Assembly: GCF_000160755.1 (NCBI RefSeq)
Contig: NZ_GG668593.1
Span: forward strand, 48,289 to 112,288
DNA: 64,000 nt
From: Proteus mirabilis ATCC 29906
GTDB taxonomy: Bacteria > Pseudomonadota > Gammaproteobacteria > Enterobacterales > Enterobacteriaceae
Direction: 5' to 3'
Each line of letters opens with the position of its first letter. The first letter of the stretch is position 1. The position numbers and the translations under genes were made by a program. Shown here one piece after another: positions 51,851 through 59,567 of this stretch. The notes beneath the pieces were generated by a model. That model ran no database searches, was not told the origin of the DNA, and saw nothing but the letters and a program-made list of their open reading frames with translations.

Positions 51851-52472
51851 AATTAATCTCCTTCCATTGACCCGGTAATAGATTATCCAAGGTAATATTT
51901 CCCATGCTAAAACGAATTAAGCGTAATGTGGGATAACCAATATGGGCAGTCATACGTCTAACTTGGCGGTTTTTTCCTTCAAATAAAGTGATTTTTAACC
52001 AGCTAGTCGGAATAGATTGACGCTCTCTAATAGGTGGAAATCGCGTCCAAACCCACGTTGGCTGTTCTACCCTTTCAATTTTTGCAGGTAGTGTTTTCCC
52101 ATCCTTTAGGTTAAGTCCTTCACGAAATTGTTGTAACGCTATCTCTGTGGGAATGCCTTCTACTTGAGCATAGTAGACTTTCCCTGTTTTTTTATTTGGT
52201 TGAGTTAATTTGGCCTGTAATTTGCCATCATTTGTTAATACTAACAGACCTTCACTATCTCTATCTAACCGTCCTGCCGCATAAATATCAGGAATGGGGA
52301 TAAAATCTTTTAGCGTTTTTCTACCGCTGTCATCGGTAAATTGCACAAGGACATCGAAGGGTTTATTAAAGATAATCACTTTACGCTCACCTCTAGGGCG
52401 AGAAGGTTTTTTTTGTCCTGCTAGTGCGTGAGATTTGCGTAGTTTCGATCTATTGTTAAATTGATTTGCCAT
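51843..52472 (-). CDS. rluE: 23S rRNA pseudouridine(2457) synthase RluE
   Basis: 209 aa RsuA-family synthase without the S4 domain, with [18 protein letters not shown] (catalytic Asp about 64) and [14 protein letters not shown]. It modifies U2457 of 23S rRNA. The N-terminal 25 residues are Arg/Lys-rich. It is divergent from icd, as in E. coli. Confidence 0.95.
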   Translation of the reverse strand: MANQFNNRSKLRKSHALAGQKKPSRPRGERKVIIFNKPFDVLVQFTDDSGRKTLKDFIPIPDIYAAGRLDRDSEGLLVLTNDGKLQAKLTQPNKKTGKVYYAQVEGIPTEIALQQFREGLNLKDGKTLPAKIERVEQPTWVWTRFPPIRERQSIPTSWLKITLFEGKNRQVRRMTAHIGYPTLRLIRFSMGNITLDNLLPGQWKEINFV

Positions 52473-52610
52473 AGCTATTTTTTGTCAAAAATGGGAGATT
52501 GATTATACCTTAAAAGAGAAGCGATTGGCGTTAGCTGAATAATCAAGTAGTATTGACAGGTCTCTTACAAAAAATTAACAAAGCGTGCGCTTACATGAAA
52601 GGAGAGGTAA

Positions 52611-53864
52611 ATGGAAAGCAAAGTAGTTGTTCCGGCTAATGGTGCTAAAATTACATTAGATGCTAAAGGTAAGCTTGTTGTTCCAAATAATCCGGTTATC
52701 CCTTATATCGAAGGGGATGGTATCGGTATCGATGTCACGCCAGCAATGTTAAAAGTTGTTGATGCAGCGGTTGAAAAAGCTTACGGCAATGAACGTAAGA
52801 TTGAGTGGATGGAAGTCTACACCGGTGAAAAATCAACACAAATTTATGGTAAAGATGTTTGGCTGCCAGAAGAAACCTTAGATCTTATTCGTGAATATCG
52901 TGTTTCTATTAAAGGTCCTCTTACTACACCAGTAGGTGGTGGTATCCGTTCATTAAATGTGGCACTACGCCAACAACTCGACCTTTACGTTTGCCTGCGC
53001 CCAGTGCGTTATTACAAAGGCACTCCAAGCCCAGTAAAACACCCAGAACTGACGGATATGGTTATCTTCCGTGAAAACTCAGAAGATATCTATGCCGGTA
53101 TTGAGTGGAAAGCCGGCTCAGCAGAAGCTGATAAAGTGATTAAGTTCCTGCAAGATGAAATGGGTGTAACCAAAATTCGCTTCCCACAAGATTGTGGTAT
53201 CGGTATTAAGCCGTGTTCAGAAGAGGGGACTAAACGTTTAGTTCGCGCAGCGATTGAATATGCAATTGATAACGATCGCGACTCCGTTACATTGGTGCAT
53301 AAAGGTAATATTATGAAATTTACCGAAGGTGCCTTTAAAGATTGGGGTTACGAATTAGCCCGTGAAGAATTTGGTGGTGAGCTGTTAGATGGTGGTCCTT
53401 GGGTTAAAATTAAGAACCCTAAATCAGGCAAAGATATTATTGTTAAAGATGTTATCGCAGATGCATTCTTACAACAAATCCTGTTACGCCCAGCCGAGTA
53501 TGATGTTATCGCTTGTATGAACCTAAATGGCGACTATATTTCTGATGCATTAGCAGCACAAGTTGGTGGTATTGGGATTGCTCCTGGCGCTAATATTGGT
53601 GATGAGTGTGCATTATTTGAAGCGACTCACGGAACAGCACCAAAATATGCCGGACAAGATAAAGTTAACCCAGGCTCTATTATTCTCTCCGCGGAGATGA
53701 TGCTACGCCATATGGGTTGGACAGAAGCCGCTGACTTAATCATTAAAGGTATGGAAGGCGCGATCGAAGCGAAGACCGTTACTTATGATTTTGAACGTCT
53801 AATGGACGGTGCTAAACTGCTGAAATGTAGCGAGTTTGGTGACGCGATTATCAAACATATGTAA
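52611..53864 (+). CDS. icd: Isocitrate dehydrogenase (NADP+)
   Basis: 417 aa, full length (E. coli 416). It oxidises isocitrate to 2-oxoglutarate in the citric acid cycle. The regulatory phosphorylation serine is in [13 protein letters not shown] (about 113). The last codons [12 protein letters not shown] are intact although a prophage abuts the gene, as with phages that insert in icd and restore its end. GGAGAGG lies upstream of the ATG. Confidence 0.98.
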   Translation: MESKVVVPANGAKITLDAKGKLVVPNNPVIPYIEGDGIGIDVTPAMLKVVDAAVEKAYGNERKIEWMEVYTGEKSTQIYGKDVWLPEETLDLIREYRVSIKGPLTTPVGGGIRSLNVALRQQLDLYVCLRPVRYYKGTPSPVKHPELTDMVIFRENSEDIYAGIEWKAGSAEADKVIKFLQDEMGVTKIRFPQDCGIGIKPCSEEGTKRLVRAAIEYAIDNDRDSVTLVHKGNIMKFTEGAFKDWGYELAREEFGGELLDGGPWVKIKNPKSGKDIIVKDVIADAFLQQILLRPAEYDVIACMNLNGDYISDALAAQVGGIGIAPGANIGDECALFEATHGTAPKYAGQDKVNPGSIILSAEMMLRHMGWTEAADLIIKGMEGAIEAKTVTYDFERLMDGAKLLKCSEFGDAIIKHM

Positions 53865-53885
53865 TTGTTGATTTGATAAATAGTT

Positions 53886-53913
53886 AACGGGAGCTTATTA
53901 GTTCCCGTTTTTT
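53886..53913 (+). terminator. Terminator of icd
   Basis: AACGGGA (53886-53892) / TCCCGTT (53903-53909) followed by TTTT. It lies between icd and the integrase. Confidence 0.75.
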
Positions 53914-53931
53914 ATTATCAATATTGAAACG

Positions 53932-53965
53932 GTTATCAAAAAGTTATCAAAACGAGTTATCAAAA
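53932..53965. repeat. Three direct repeats GTTATCAAAA, probable integrase arm-type sites at attL
   Basis: GTTATCAAAA occurs at 53932-53941, 53943-53952 and 53956-53965, between the icd terminator and the integrase stop. Lambda-type integrases bind short direct repeats flanking the core, so these are candidate arm sites. The core sequence itself cannot be fixed without attR. Confidence 0.65.
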
Positions 53966-53984
53966 CCGCCTGAAATTTGAGCAA

Positions 53985-55112
53985 TTAAATCACGATTTTT
54001 ATCCAATCTTTCCCTCGATCATCATGGTATTTATCCGTTTGAATTTGGTTTTTATGACCCAGCAAATCTTTAGTGTTTATACCTTGTGCTCGATATAACC
54101 TTTCAGATAAAGAGCGCTGTTCGTGAAATGTTGCAGGTGTTCCTTCTCCCCAATCAATATCCGTTTTATTTCTCGCCTTTTTAAAGTTAGTCGTTAGTGT
54201 ATTTGCTGTAACTTGTTCGCCACGTTTAGATTGTGAAGTGGTATGAAAATAATGAATAAGATAAGGGCTAATAACGCGATCACGACAACGAGCAACAACT
54301 TCACGTAATGACATATTTAATTGTTCAGAACGTAGTGATAATGGAATAGCTAATTTGGTGCCAGTTTTTTCTTGGATAATATGCAAATGATCATCCCAAA
54401 TATCACTAAACTTCATTGCCGAGATATCACCTAATCGTTGGCCTGTAATAAGTGCAAGCAACATGGCATTGCCCATATAACGATGTTGTTTGTCAGCAAT
54501 CTCAAATATCTTTTTCCATTCATCAAAATTAAGGCGTTGGCGAGTTACTTTTCGTTTCGGTTGTTTAGTGGCGAGGGCAGGGTTATAACCAGGAGGAACT
54601 TCACCTGCATGTTGTGCTTCTTTAAATACATCAATTAAAACAGAACGAATAACTTGTGCCATTCTGTGCTGGCCATTAGATTTATATTCATCAAGGATCC
54701 CAGCAATATCTCTGGCATCAACTGCGGGTAATGGTTTCATGGATAAGGCTTGCCTCATTAAATCGACTGGCTTCCTTTTTTGTTTATAGGTATTTGGCTT
54801 TATATCACCTTCTTTTAAACGCTCTTCTTGAATAGCCCAGTATTTATCTAACCAAGTATTAACCGTGATTTCTTTACCTTTAATTTTTGCCACTCGATCA
54901 CTAATAGCCATAACTTGTCGGCTTCGTTGTTCTGCTAATCTTGTATTAGCTTCAATGGCTATTGCTTTCGCCTCGGCTTCATTGTCACCGAGGGCATGAT
55001 ATTTACCTGTTACAGGATGGCGATAACGCCAATAAACCTTGCTGGATTTACGACTAAGTAATGGGTAAAGATTAGGAATATTGACGTTATTTTTACGAGG
55101 TCTGGCAGCCAT
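53985..55112 (-). CDS. int: Prophage lambda-type tyrosine integrase
   Basis: 375 aa. Lambda-Int relative with an N-terminal arm-binding domain, a central core-binding domain, and the catalytic residues Arg (TGQRLGD), His-x-x-Arg (FHEQRSLSERLY), His (LLGHK) and Tyr (TDKYHDDRG) near the end. It integrates and, with Xis, excises the phage at icd. Its first codons overlap the xis end by 20 bases, as in lambda. Confidence 0.95.
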   Translation of the reverse strand: MAARPRKNNVNIPNLYPLLSRKSSKVYWRYRHPVTGKYHALGDNEAEAKAIAIEANTRLAEQRSRQVMAISDRVAKIKGKEITVNTWLDKYWAIQEERLKEGDIKPNTYKQKRKPVDLMRQALSMKPLPAVDARDIAGILDEYKSNGQHRMAQVIRSVLIDVFKEAQHAGEVPPGYNPALATKQPKRKVTRQRLNFDEWKKIFEIADKQHRYMGNAMLLALITGQRLGDISAMKFSDIWDDHLHIIQEKTGTKLAIPLSLRSEQLNMSLREVVARCRDRVISPYLIHYFHTTSQSKRGEQVTANTLTTNFKKARNKTDIDWGEGTPATFHEQRSLSERLYRAQGINTKDLLGHKNQIQTDKYHDDRGKDWIKIVI

Positions 55113-55335
55113 CTTTGAGGATCCTCTGTAAAATAAGGTTATCGTTGTTATTGATAACCGGTGATGTCAAATTACCGACAAGGTCGGCATCTTCTCTCAC
55201 GCGCCAAATGCCACCTTCTTTCCTTGCTGGTGGGTAGAACAGGCCACCACGAGCATATCGTTGTAGCGTTCCTAACTTTGGTGGACGACTTTTATATCTT
55301 TCTTGCGCCCACTCCTCTAAAGTCAACATTTGCAT
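55093..55335 (-). CDS. xis: Prophage excisionase (Xis-like)
   Basis: 80 aa from the ATG giving MQMLTLEEWAQERY; a start nine codons earlier is possible. A lambda Xis-like DNA-bending protein: winged-helix core with LTLEEWAQERY and YARGGLFYPPARKEGG. TGTGGAGAGA lies five bases before the ATG, the motif shared by several other prophage genes. It directly precedes int. Confidence 0.85.
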   Translation of the reverse strand: MQMLTLEEWAQERYKSRPPKLGTLQRYARGGLFYPPARKEGGIWRVREDADLVGNLTSPVINNNDNLILQRILKDGCQTS

Positions 55336-55340
55336 ATTTT

Positions 55341-55350
55341 TCTCTCCACA
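55341..55350 (-). promoter_or_regulatory. Shared leader motif TGTGRAGAGA before xis
   Basis: TGTGGAGAGA on the minus strand, five bases before the xis ATG; one of about seven copies in this prophage. GGAGA can pair with 16S rRNA, but the TGTG part is not Shine-Dalgarno. Confidence 0.7.
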
Positions 55351-55396
55351 CTGTCCGTACACAGTTTAAATAGATATTAGTCAATGCTGGTGGTTA

Positions 55397-55927
55397 TTAG
55401 CCCTTTTTCTCTTTATAAAGTTCATTAAAACGGCGTAAGAATAGGGATTTTGCTTGTCGAGGGGTTAGCGGGGTGACAGCAAAATCGCTAGCTGGAATAC
55501 CTTCAAGCATTAACCAGTTACTACCTGCATCAATGTCTAAATCACGCTTTTCTGTGGCTAACATCACTAGGTCTGCAAAATGGACTTCATCAGATATATT
55601 TTCAGGTAACCCAAACTTTTTGCGGATCATTTTTTCCACACGCAATTCAATTAATTTATATTCAGGCAATAACTTTTTAAGTGGTGACGGTAGGTCTTTG
55701 ACATAAGCTTCACTGGCATCATGAAGTAGGGCCTCTAAAGCAAATTCAGGTGCAACTAAATAACTTGCATATACAGAATGCTGAGCAACAGAATAGAAAT
55801 TATCAATCTGTCCATTAAAGCGACACTCATTAGCTAAACCTGTCGCAATATCTTGAATGTCTATATCTTCGATCCGTACATCTAGGTAATAGAAATGTTT
55901 ATTTGTTGCTGTTGCAATATAAGACAT
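55397..55927 (-). CDS. yfdR: YfdR-like HD-domain phosphohydrolase
   Basis: 176 aa from ATG 55927 (MSYIATATNKHF). HD-domain fold with SVAQHS, ALLHDASEAYVKDLPSPLKKLL and a third Asp region DLVMLATEKRD, the 5'-nucleotidase/YfbR type metal site. It aligns well with E. coli CPS-53 prophage YfdR, reported to bind DnaA and inhibit chromosome initiation when the cluster is overexpressed. The TGTGGAGAGA leader is three bases before the start. Confidence 0.88.
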   Translation of the reverse strand: MSYIATATNKHFYYLDVRIEDIDIQDIATGLANECRFNGQIDNFYSVAQHSVYASYLVAPEFALEALLHDASEAYVKDLPSPLKKLLPEYKLIELRVEKMIRKKFGLPENISDEVHFADLVMLATEKRDLDIDAGSNWLMLEGIPASDFAVTPLTPRQAKSLFLRRFNELYKEKKG

Positions 55928-55930
55928 TAT

Positions 55931-55940
55931 TCTCTCCACA
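55931..55940 (-). promoter_or_regulatory. Shared leader motif TGTGRAGAGA before yfdR
   Basis: TGTGGAGAGA on the minus strand, three bases before the yfdR ATG. Confidence 0.7.
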
Positions 55941-55983
55941 CAATTTACAAATGCCACCAAGTTAGTGGCATTTGTGCGATTAA

Positions 55984-56811
55984 TTACGCTGAAAATTTAC
56001 CAATGAATGTTTCGATTTTGCTTTCATTGAATTCATTGCAAAGCATATCTCGAAACTCTTGAGCGATTTGTTCTTCAAGTTTTTCAAGTTGAATGATTCG
56101 AAGAACTAAAACGGGAATATCATCACCAGTGAGTACGCTATAACGTAATTTAATGCTACGTTCTTTTAATTCGTCATAAGGAGTACAAGTAAACTGGAAT
56201 GTAGCAGGCATAATGTCTTTGCTTCTTGCTTCAACATTTTCTAACACTGAGCGTTTAGCACTAAAATCAGCATTTTCATGTTCAGCAGAGCGTGTTGATT
56301 CAATCGTAATACGACGAACAGCAGAAATAGCTTGTTTGATATCTAAAACATTACCGTCAGCATCAAATGCCATTAAATAATCGTGCCAATCTTCTAACCA
56401 CTCGGCTAATTGTTTTTGACGATATTTAACACCATCCATTTTTAATAATGCTGTGAATGGGGCGGTTTGTTTTAATTTCACAATAGCAGTGTTATCAGCA
56501 TGACCTGCTTTACCTATTGTGCCGAGATTAAAAATAGTTTCGGCACTCATTTCATCGGCATCAATAAAGCAGCTAACACCTTCATCAATTGCATTCTTGA
56601 TTGAGTATTTAACAAAGTCGCTGATACTGGTTGTTTTCATTTCCCCGCGAAAACGGAAACGACCTTCTTGTAAATTTTCTAAACTACTTACTTTAAAGTC
56701 ATTCGGAAGCACAATCGCTGGACAAAGAGATTTTTCTATTGCTTCGAGGCTTAATGAAGCCACGGTCATATCTTGAATTTGCGAAATAGCATTACCGTCT
56801 AATTGAGACAT
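55984..56811 (-). CDS. yfdQ: YfdQ-like DUF2303 protein
   Basis: 275 aa, matching the DUF2303 family of prophage CPS-53 YfdQ, with GRFRFRGEMKTTSISDFVKY and QFTCTPYDELKERSIKLRYSVLTG conserved. No membrane segments. It sits between YfdP-like and YfdR-like genes, the same order as in E. coli. Function unknown beyond cluster-level inhibition of DNA initiation. Confidence 0.88.
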   Translation of the reverse strand: MSQLDGNAISQIQDMTVASLSLEAIEKSLCPAIVLPNDFKVSSLENLQEGRFRFRGEMKTTSISDFVKYSIKNAIDEGVSCFIDADEMSAETIFNLGTIGKAGHADNTAIVKLKQTAPFTALLKMDGVKYRQKQLAEWLEDWHDYLMAFDADGNVLDIKQAISAVRRITIESTRSAEHENADFSAKRSVLENVEARSKDIMPATFQFTCTPYDELKERSIKLRYSVLTGDDIPVLVLRIIQLEKLEEQIAQEFRDMLCNEFNESKIETFIGKFSA

Positions 56812-56876
56812 GAGTAGACTCCTACTTATTTAAAAGTATTAAATTAAATGGATAGGTTTAATTAAAAATAAGAAAA

Positions 56877-57251
56877 CTAATTAATGGCTTTTAATTTACC
56901 ATCGGGCTGACCTTGTAAAGAAAATAATTGACCTTGATCTTCTTGCATAATGGTCAACTTGCCGCCTTTACCCACGTACATAGGTGTTTTGGTGGTATCT
57001 TCCTCAGTCCGTTTTCCTCTAGGTGTTGGTGCAGAGAATTTAAGCTTATGAGTTATTTCAACTCGTTTTTCTTCCATTGAATTACTAAGGCGAGCAAAAT
57101 CTAATTCAATAGTGACTTTGCCTTTTCCACCATTATTTAAAACGCCTAAAGCCACATCATTTAAAACAGCAGAGACTTTATTTTCAAAAACGCCAGCATC
57201 TAATTCAGAAAGAAAGTCAGGGACATTTGTCTTACGATCTTCTTGGCTCAT
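56877..57251 (-). CDS. yfdP: YfdP-like protein
   Basis: 124 aa acidic/basic soluble protein (MSQEDRKTNVPDFLSELDAG, KVTIELDFARLSNS), resembling YfdP of the CPS-53 prophage. It heads the yfdPQR cassette. A GAGGTTATAGAA ribosome-binding region precedes it, and the shared leader motif lies further upstream with a three-codon mini-ORF between. Confidence 0.8.
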   Translation of the reverse strand: MSQEDRKTNVPDFLSELDAGVFENKVSAVLNDVALGVLNNGGKGKVTIELDFARLSNSMEEKRVEITHKLKFSAPTPRGKRTEEDTTKTPMYVGKGGKLTIMQEDQGQLFSLQGQPDGKLKAIN

Positions 57252-57270
57252 TTCTATAACCTCATGTTAT

Positions 57271-57280
57271 CTCTTCACAC
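57271..57280 (-). promoter_or_regulatory. Shared leader motif before the yfdP mini-ORF
   Basis: GTGTGAAGAG on the minus strand; five bases later comes ATGAGGTTATAG (a three-codon ORF), whose GAGG serves as the ribosome-binding site of yfdP. The stop of the ORF at 57275 lies inside this motif. Confidence 0.6.
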
Positions 57281-57457
57281 AATAAGAAAGGGCACTAGCG
57301 AGTTGATACAACCCGGATAAGACATTTCACAAGTAATATTAGTACCCTTACTTATTGTTAGAGTCATAATCAAAAAGAGTGGACCACCTGTGGTTGCATC
57401 AGCCCGATTGGGATTCGGATTTCTAGCTGGCTGCAGGTTACTTTTTTTCACGCCCAC
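57275..57457 (-). CDS. Small phage ORF, possibly Ash/Icd-like
   Basis: 60 codons from GTG 57457, basic N-terminus, then ARNPNPNRADATTGGPLFLI and a hydrophobic end SLVPFLIV. Short ORFs with this Pro/Asn/Arg plus FFxL pattern occur in Ash/host-division-inhibitor families of prophages; the match is weak. It ends inside the shared leader motif (GTG TGA), which suggests coupling to the next gene. Confidence 0.35.
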   Translation of the reverse strand: MGVKKSNLQPARNPNPNRADATTGGPLFLIMTLTISKGTNITCEMSYPGCINSLVPFLIV

Positions 57458-57488
57458 GCTCTTTGGTTATAAAACTAACTTTATAAAA

Positions 57489-57553
57489 ATGGCTGACTGA
57501 GCAGAACATTATCACCACAACCCCTTTTAATGGTAAAAGACTCAGTCAGCCAT
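57489..57553 (-). repeat. 13-bp inverted repeat forming a possible RNA hairpin in the left operon
   Basis: ATGGCTGACTGAG (57489-57501) and CTCAGTCAGCCAT (57541-57553) are perfect complements with a 39-base spacer. On the minus strand the stem starts at a tandem leader motif plus a three-codon ORF (MAD stop), so it could control translation or attenuate the left operon. Confidence 0.65.
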
Positions 57554-57557
57554 TGTT

Positions 57558-57580
57558 TCTCTTCACACGTTCTCTTCACA
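57558..57580 (-). promoter_or_regulatory. Tandem shared leader motifs TGTGAAGAGA
   Basis: Two copies of TGTGAAGAGA on the minus strand (57571-57580 and 57558-57567) separated by three bases, followed after AACA by an ATG at 57553 that begins a three-codon ORF inside the hairpin. Confidence 0.65.
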
Positions 57581-57588
57581 CATAAAAA

Positions 57589-57707
57589 TCATTTATTTTG
57601 TGTTTGAATAGCACTTTTGATTCTGTACTCGTCTATTTCAGCATCTAGTTTGCAATATCTTCATCAGTGAAACTTACTGGAAGTATGATTACTGGTTCAG
57701 TTATCAT
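57589..57707 (-). pseudogene. Small phage ORF with an internal one-base frameshift
   Basis: From ATG 57707 the frame reads MITEPVIILPVSFTDEDIAN and stops. Shifting by one base (one A missing in GCAAACTAG) continues as LDAEIDEYRIKSAIQ and stops at 57589, giving a plausible 39-aa acidic protein. Real mutation or homopolymer error cannot be separated. A variant of the shared leader (TGTGAAGGAAAAG) precedes the ATG. Confidence 0.5.
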
Positions 57708-57755
57708 TTACTTTTCCTTCACATATAAAAATTTAGCTTATTGTTATAAATGATA

Positions 57756-57770
57756 TTAGGCTAAGCCTAA
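57756..57770. promoter_or_regulatory. Left operator OL-a of the prophage repressor
   Basis: TTAGGCTAAGCCTAA, a 15-bp palindrome around a central A, matching the right operator at 58435 at every position except the centre. It lies between the repressor gene and the leftward operon. Confidence 0.75.
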
Positions 57771-57781
57771 TCTTTAGTCAA

Positions 57782-57794
57782 TAGGCTATGCCTA
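57782..57794. promoter_or_regulatory. Left operator OL-b of the prophage repressor
   Basis: TAGGCTATGCCTA, a 13-bp palindrome of the same half-sites (TAGGC / GCCTA), 25 bases centre-to-centre from OL-a. A third weaker site TTAGG-N5-CCTAG is at 57855-57869. Confidence 0.7.
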
Positions 57795-57899
57795 ATAAAT
57801 TAAATGAAATTAGACGATGATTATTTTTTATATCAAAATCAATTGAGTAGATAATTAGGAAAGGCCTAGCTTAACAAGTTTCCATCAGACCAAATGAGT

Positions 57900-58382
57900 T
57901 TAAGCTGGACGCTTTGAGGATTTTTTATTGCTTTTATTGTTATTTAACCATTCAGAGGCTTGTCGTTCTAAAGTTATAATGTATGCCCTAGTATCACTAT
58001 TAACCCAAGAAGGTTCTTTTGTATTATTTTGCAGCAAAAGATATTTTATTATTTCTTTTCTTTCTGCCGAAGCTGACATATAAGCATGAATAAGGCTATT
58101 AAGTTGATGTTCATCATGTGTACATCTTGATTCAGCTTTATTTACTGGTAGGTGAAACTCCTTTAAGCCCCAATGTTCAGGTCCAACAACATCAGAAAAA
58201 TAACTCCATAATTCAGGTAGCTTATCTTTTGAAATGGAGCCTTTTTTTATCCAATCATAAATAGATGGTAGCTTTACATTGAAATGTCGAGCAATCTCAG
58301 TTTTTGATTTAACTGATCCTGATGATAGTTTTTTATTAATTGCCTGCTCTATCGCTCGGCCTAAATCTTTACCATTAAGCAT
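57900..58382 (-). CDS. Prophage repressor (CI-like, without S24 protease domain)
   Basis: 160 aa. An N-terminal helix-turn-helix (about 22-50: VKSKTEIARHFNVKLPSIYDWIKKG) and a helical C-terminal part; the LexA-type Ser-Lys protease domain of lambda CI is missing, so RecA-driven self-cleavage is not expected. It lies between paired operators and is divergent from a Cro-like gene, the position of an immunity repressor. Induction may instead depend on an antirepressor (61012). Confidence 0.75.
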   Translation of the reverse strand: MLNGKDLGRAIEQAINKKLSSGSVKSKTEIARHFNVKLPSIYDWIKKGSISKDKLPELWSYFSDVVGPEHWGLKEFHLPVNKAESRCTHDEHQLNSLIHAYMSASAERKEIIKYLLLQNNTKEPSWVNSDTRAYIITLERQASEWLNNNKSNKKSSKRPA

Positions 58383-58434
58383 AGCCTAATTATCTTATCT
58401 TTATATTGTGTAGGCAATTCCTATTGATTTAACA

Positions 58435-58449
58435 TTAGGCTTAGCCTAA
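58435..58449. promoter_or_regulatory. Right operator OR of the prophage repressor
   Basis: TTAGGCTTAGCCTAA, a perfect 15-bp palindrome around a central T, located between the repressor and the Cro-like gene. A weaker half-matching site (TAGGCAATTCCTA, 58411-58423) lies 25 bases to the left, at the same centre spacing as OL-a/OL-b. Confidence 0.75.
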
Positions 58450-58485
58450 CATTGTATTTCAATATAGGCCGGAGGTAATTGAATA

Positions 58486-58725
58486 ATGGATCAAATAAGT
58501 GCCACAACCGCAATAAAAAAAGCATGTAATTATGTCGGTGGGCAGTCTGAAATGGCTAAACGCTTGGGTATTTCACCGCCTACAGTAAATCAATGGATCA
58601 ATGGAACTCGAAAAATTCCAGCACGACGTTGCCCTGAAATAGAAAAAGTAACTTCAGGAGTGGTTCGATGTGAAGAACTAAGGCCTGATGTTGATTGGTC
58701 TTATTTACGGGGAACTCAACAATGA
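58486..58725 (+). CDS. YdaS/Cro-type helix-turn-helix protein
   Basis: 79 aa Cro/YdaS-family protein, with a helix-turn-helix in QSEMAKRLGISPPTVNQWINGTRKIPA. In lambdoid phages it opens the rightward early operon and opposes the repressor; in the Rac prophage the relative is YdaS. GGAGG lies upstream of the ATG, and the operators lie further upstream. Confidence 0.85.
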   Translation: MDQISATTAIKKACNYVGGQSEMAKRLGISPPTVNQWINGTRKIPARRCPEIEKVTSGVVRCEELRPDVDWSYLRGTQQ

Positions 58726-58809
58726 TTTTTATACTTACTTTATTGAAATAAACAATAGCAAAACCGTTTAAAGCAGTTAACTACAAGAATCTATCAATGG
58801 TGGTAGGAA

Positions 58810-59268
58810 ATGAGTTGTCAATCAATAAAACAGGTAGTGAAAGCGATGTGTGAGGCGACAGCTGGTGGACGTGAAGCAATGGCTGGTGCGCTCGGTCTGT
58901 CTTTAACATCATTCAATAACAAGCTTTATGAGAAAAACGGTTGTCGTTCATTTGATTTAAATGAGTTGTTAGCGATGCAAGATATTTCTAAAACCGTTTT
59001 GTTTGCTGAGTTTGTTGCTCGTGAATCCAATCGCTTGTTAGTGGATAGAGTCAATCCAGCTGAACTAGACACAACCGAGTTATTCACATTACGCAGCAAT
59101 GTTGATGAAATGCAAGGGCATTTAGCGTTACTGATGAAAAATAGTTTGGCTGATGGTGTTATTGATAACGAAGAAGAGCAGAAAATAAAAATGATGTTGG
59201 ATGGATTAATTTCGCAGATCCACACATTTATGAATGCGTTTGTTTTGTTACATCAAAAGAGAAATTAA
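58810..59268 (+). CDS. YmfL/CII-like phage regulatory protein
   Basis: 152 aa. An N-terminal DNA-binding-like region (QVVKAMCEATAGGREAMAGALGLSLTSFNNKLYEKNG, about 7-43) and a helical C-terminal part, fitting the YmfL/CII-type regulators found after cro in e14-like prophages. It may activate lysogeny promoters. HflD, a known CII antagonist in E. coli, is encoded nearby, though no interaction is shown. Confidence 0.65.
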   Translation: MSCQSIKQVVKAMCEATAGGREAMAGALGLSLTSFNNKLYEKNGCRSFDLNELLAMQDISKTVLFAEFVARESNRLLVDRVNPAELDTTELFTLRSNVDEMQGHLALLMKNSLADGVIDNEEEQKIKMMLDGLISQIHTFMNAFVLLHQKRN

Positions 59269-59270
59269 AG

Positions 59271-59345
59271 ATGGCTATATCCAGAAAGGGTGAAGCCAAA
59301 GGTGTACGGCCTCTGGCTTCGGTTTGCCAAATTTCAATTGTGTGA
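59271..59345 (+). CDS. 24-codon micro-ORF leading into a shared leader motif
   Basis: ATG immediately after the CII-like stop, 24 codons ending SVCQISIV and a TGA that is part of TGTGAAGAGA at 59341. A 7-bp hairpin GAAGCCA/TGGCTTC (59292-59320) lies inside it. The same ending IV-stop in the motif occurs in the ORF at 57275, suggesting a recurrent leader peptide/motif unit. Protein production is unproven. Confidence 0.35.
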   Translation: MAISRKGEAKGVRPLASVCQISIV

Positions 59346-59350
59346 AGAGA
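59341..59350 (+). promoter_or_regulatory. Shared leader motif TGTGRAGAGA before the 69-aa ORF
   Basis: TGTGAAGAGA on the plus strand, seven bases before the ATG at 59358. Confidence 0.7.
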
Positions 59351-59357
59351 AATTAGC

Positions 59358-59567
59358 ATGAGTAGATTAGCGCATTTAGTACCTAAAAAGCAATTCCGAT
59401 GTTTACCTGTCTCAGGTCGTCAGTCATTCCGCTATGTAGAAATCATAGTCTCTGACGAACAACCAGACAACTACAAGAAATCTGCATGTTTGGTAGATAG
59501 ACAGTCTCTTAAAAAGGCATGGGCTGATTTTTATTTTTCAAGTGGAGAGCGGGACAATGAGCAATGA
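59358..59567 (+). CDS. Hypothetical phage protein, 69 aa
   Basis: 69 aa, basic, with no recognised domain (FRCLPVSGRQSFRYVEIIV, SGERDNEQ). Preceded by the shared leader motif. Its last codons overlap the following DUF4222 gene by eleven bases. Confidence 0.55.
   Translation: MSRLAHLVPKKQFRCLPVSGRQSFRYVEIIVSDEQPDNYKKSACLVDRQSLKKAWADFYFSSGERDNEQ

Noticed and set aside
53865..53985. A tRNA gene as prophage target
   Set aside because: No cloverleaf seen; the junction is at icd.
57900..58382. Calling the repressor a toxin-antitoxin component
   Set aside because: Its place between paired operators, opposite a Cro-like gene, fits a phage immunity repressor better; no partner toxin is adjacent.
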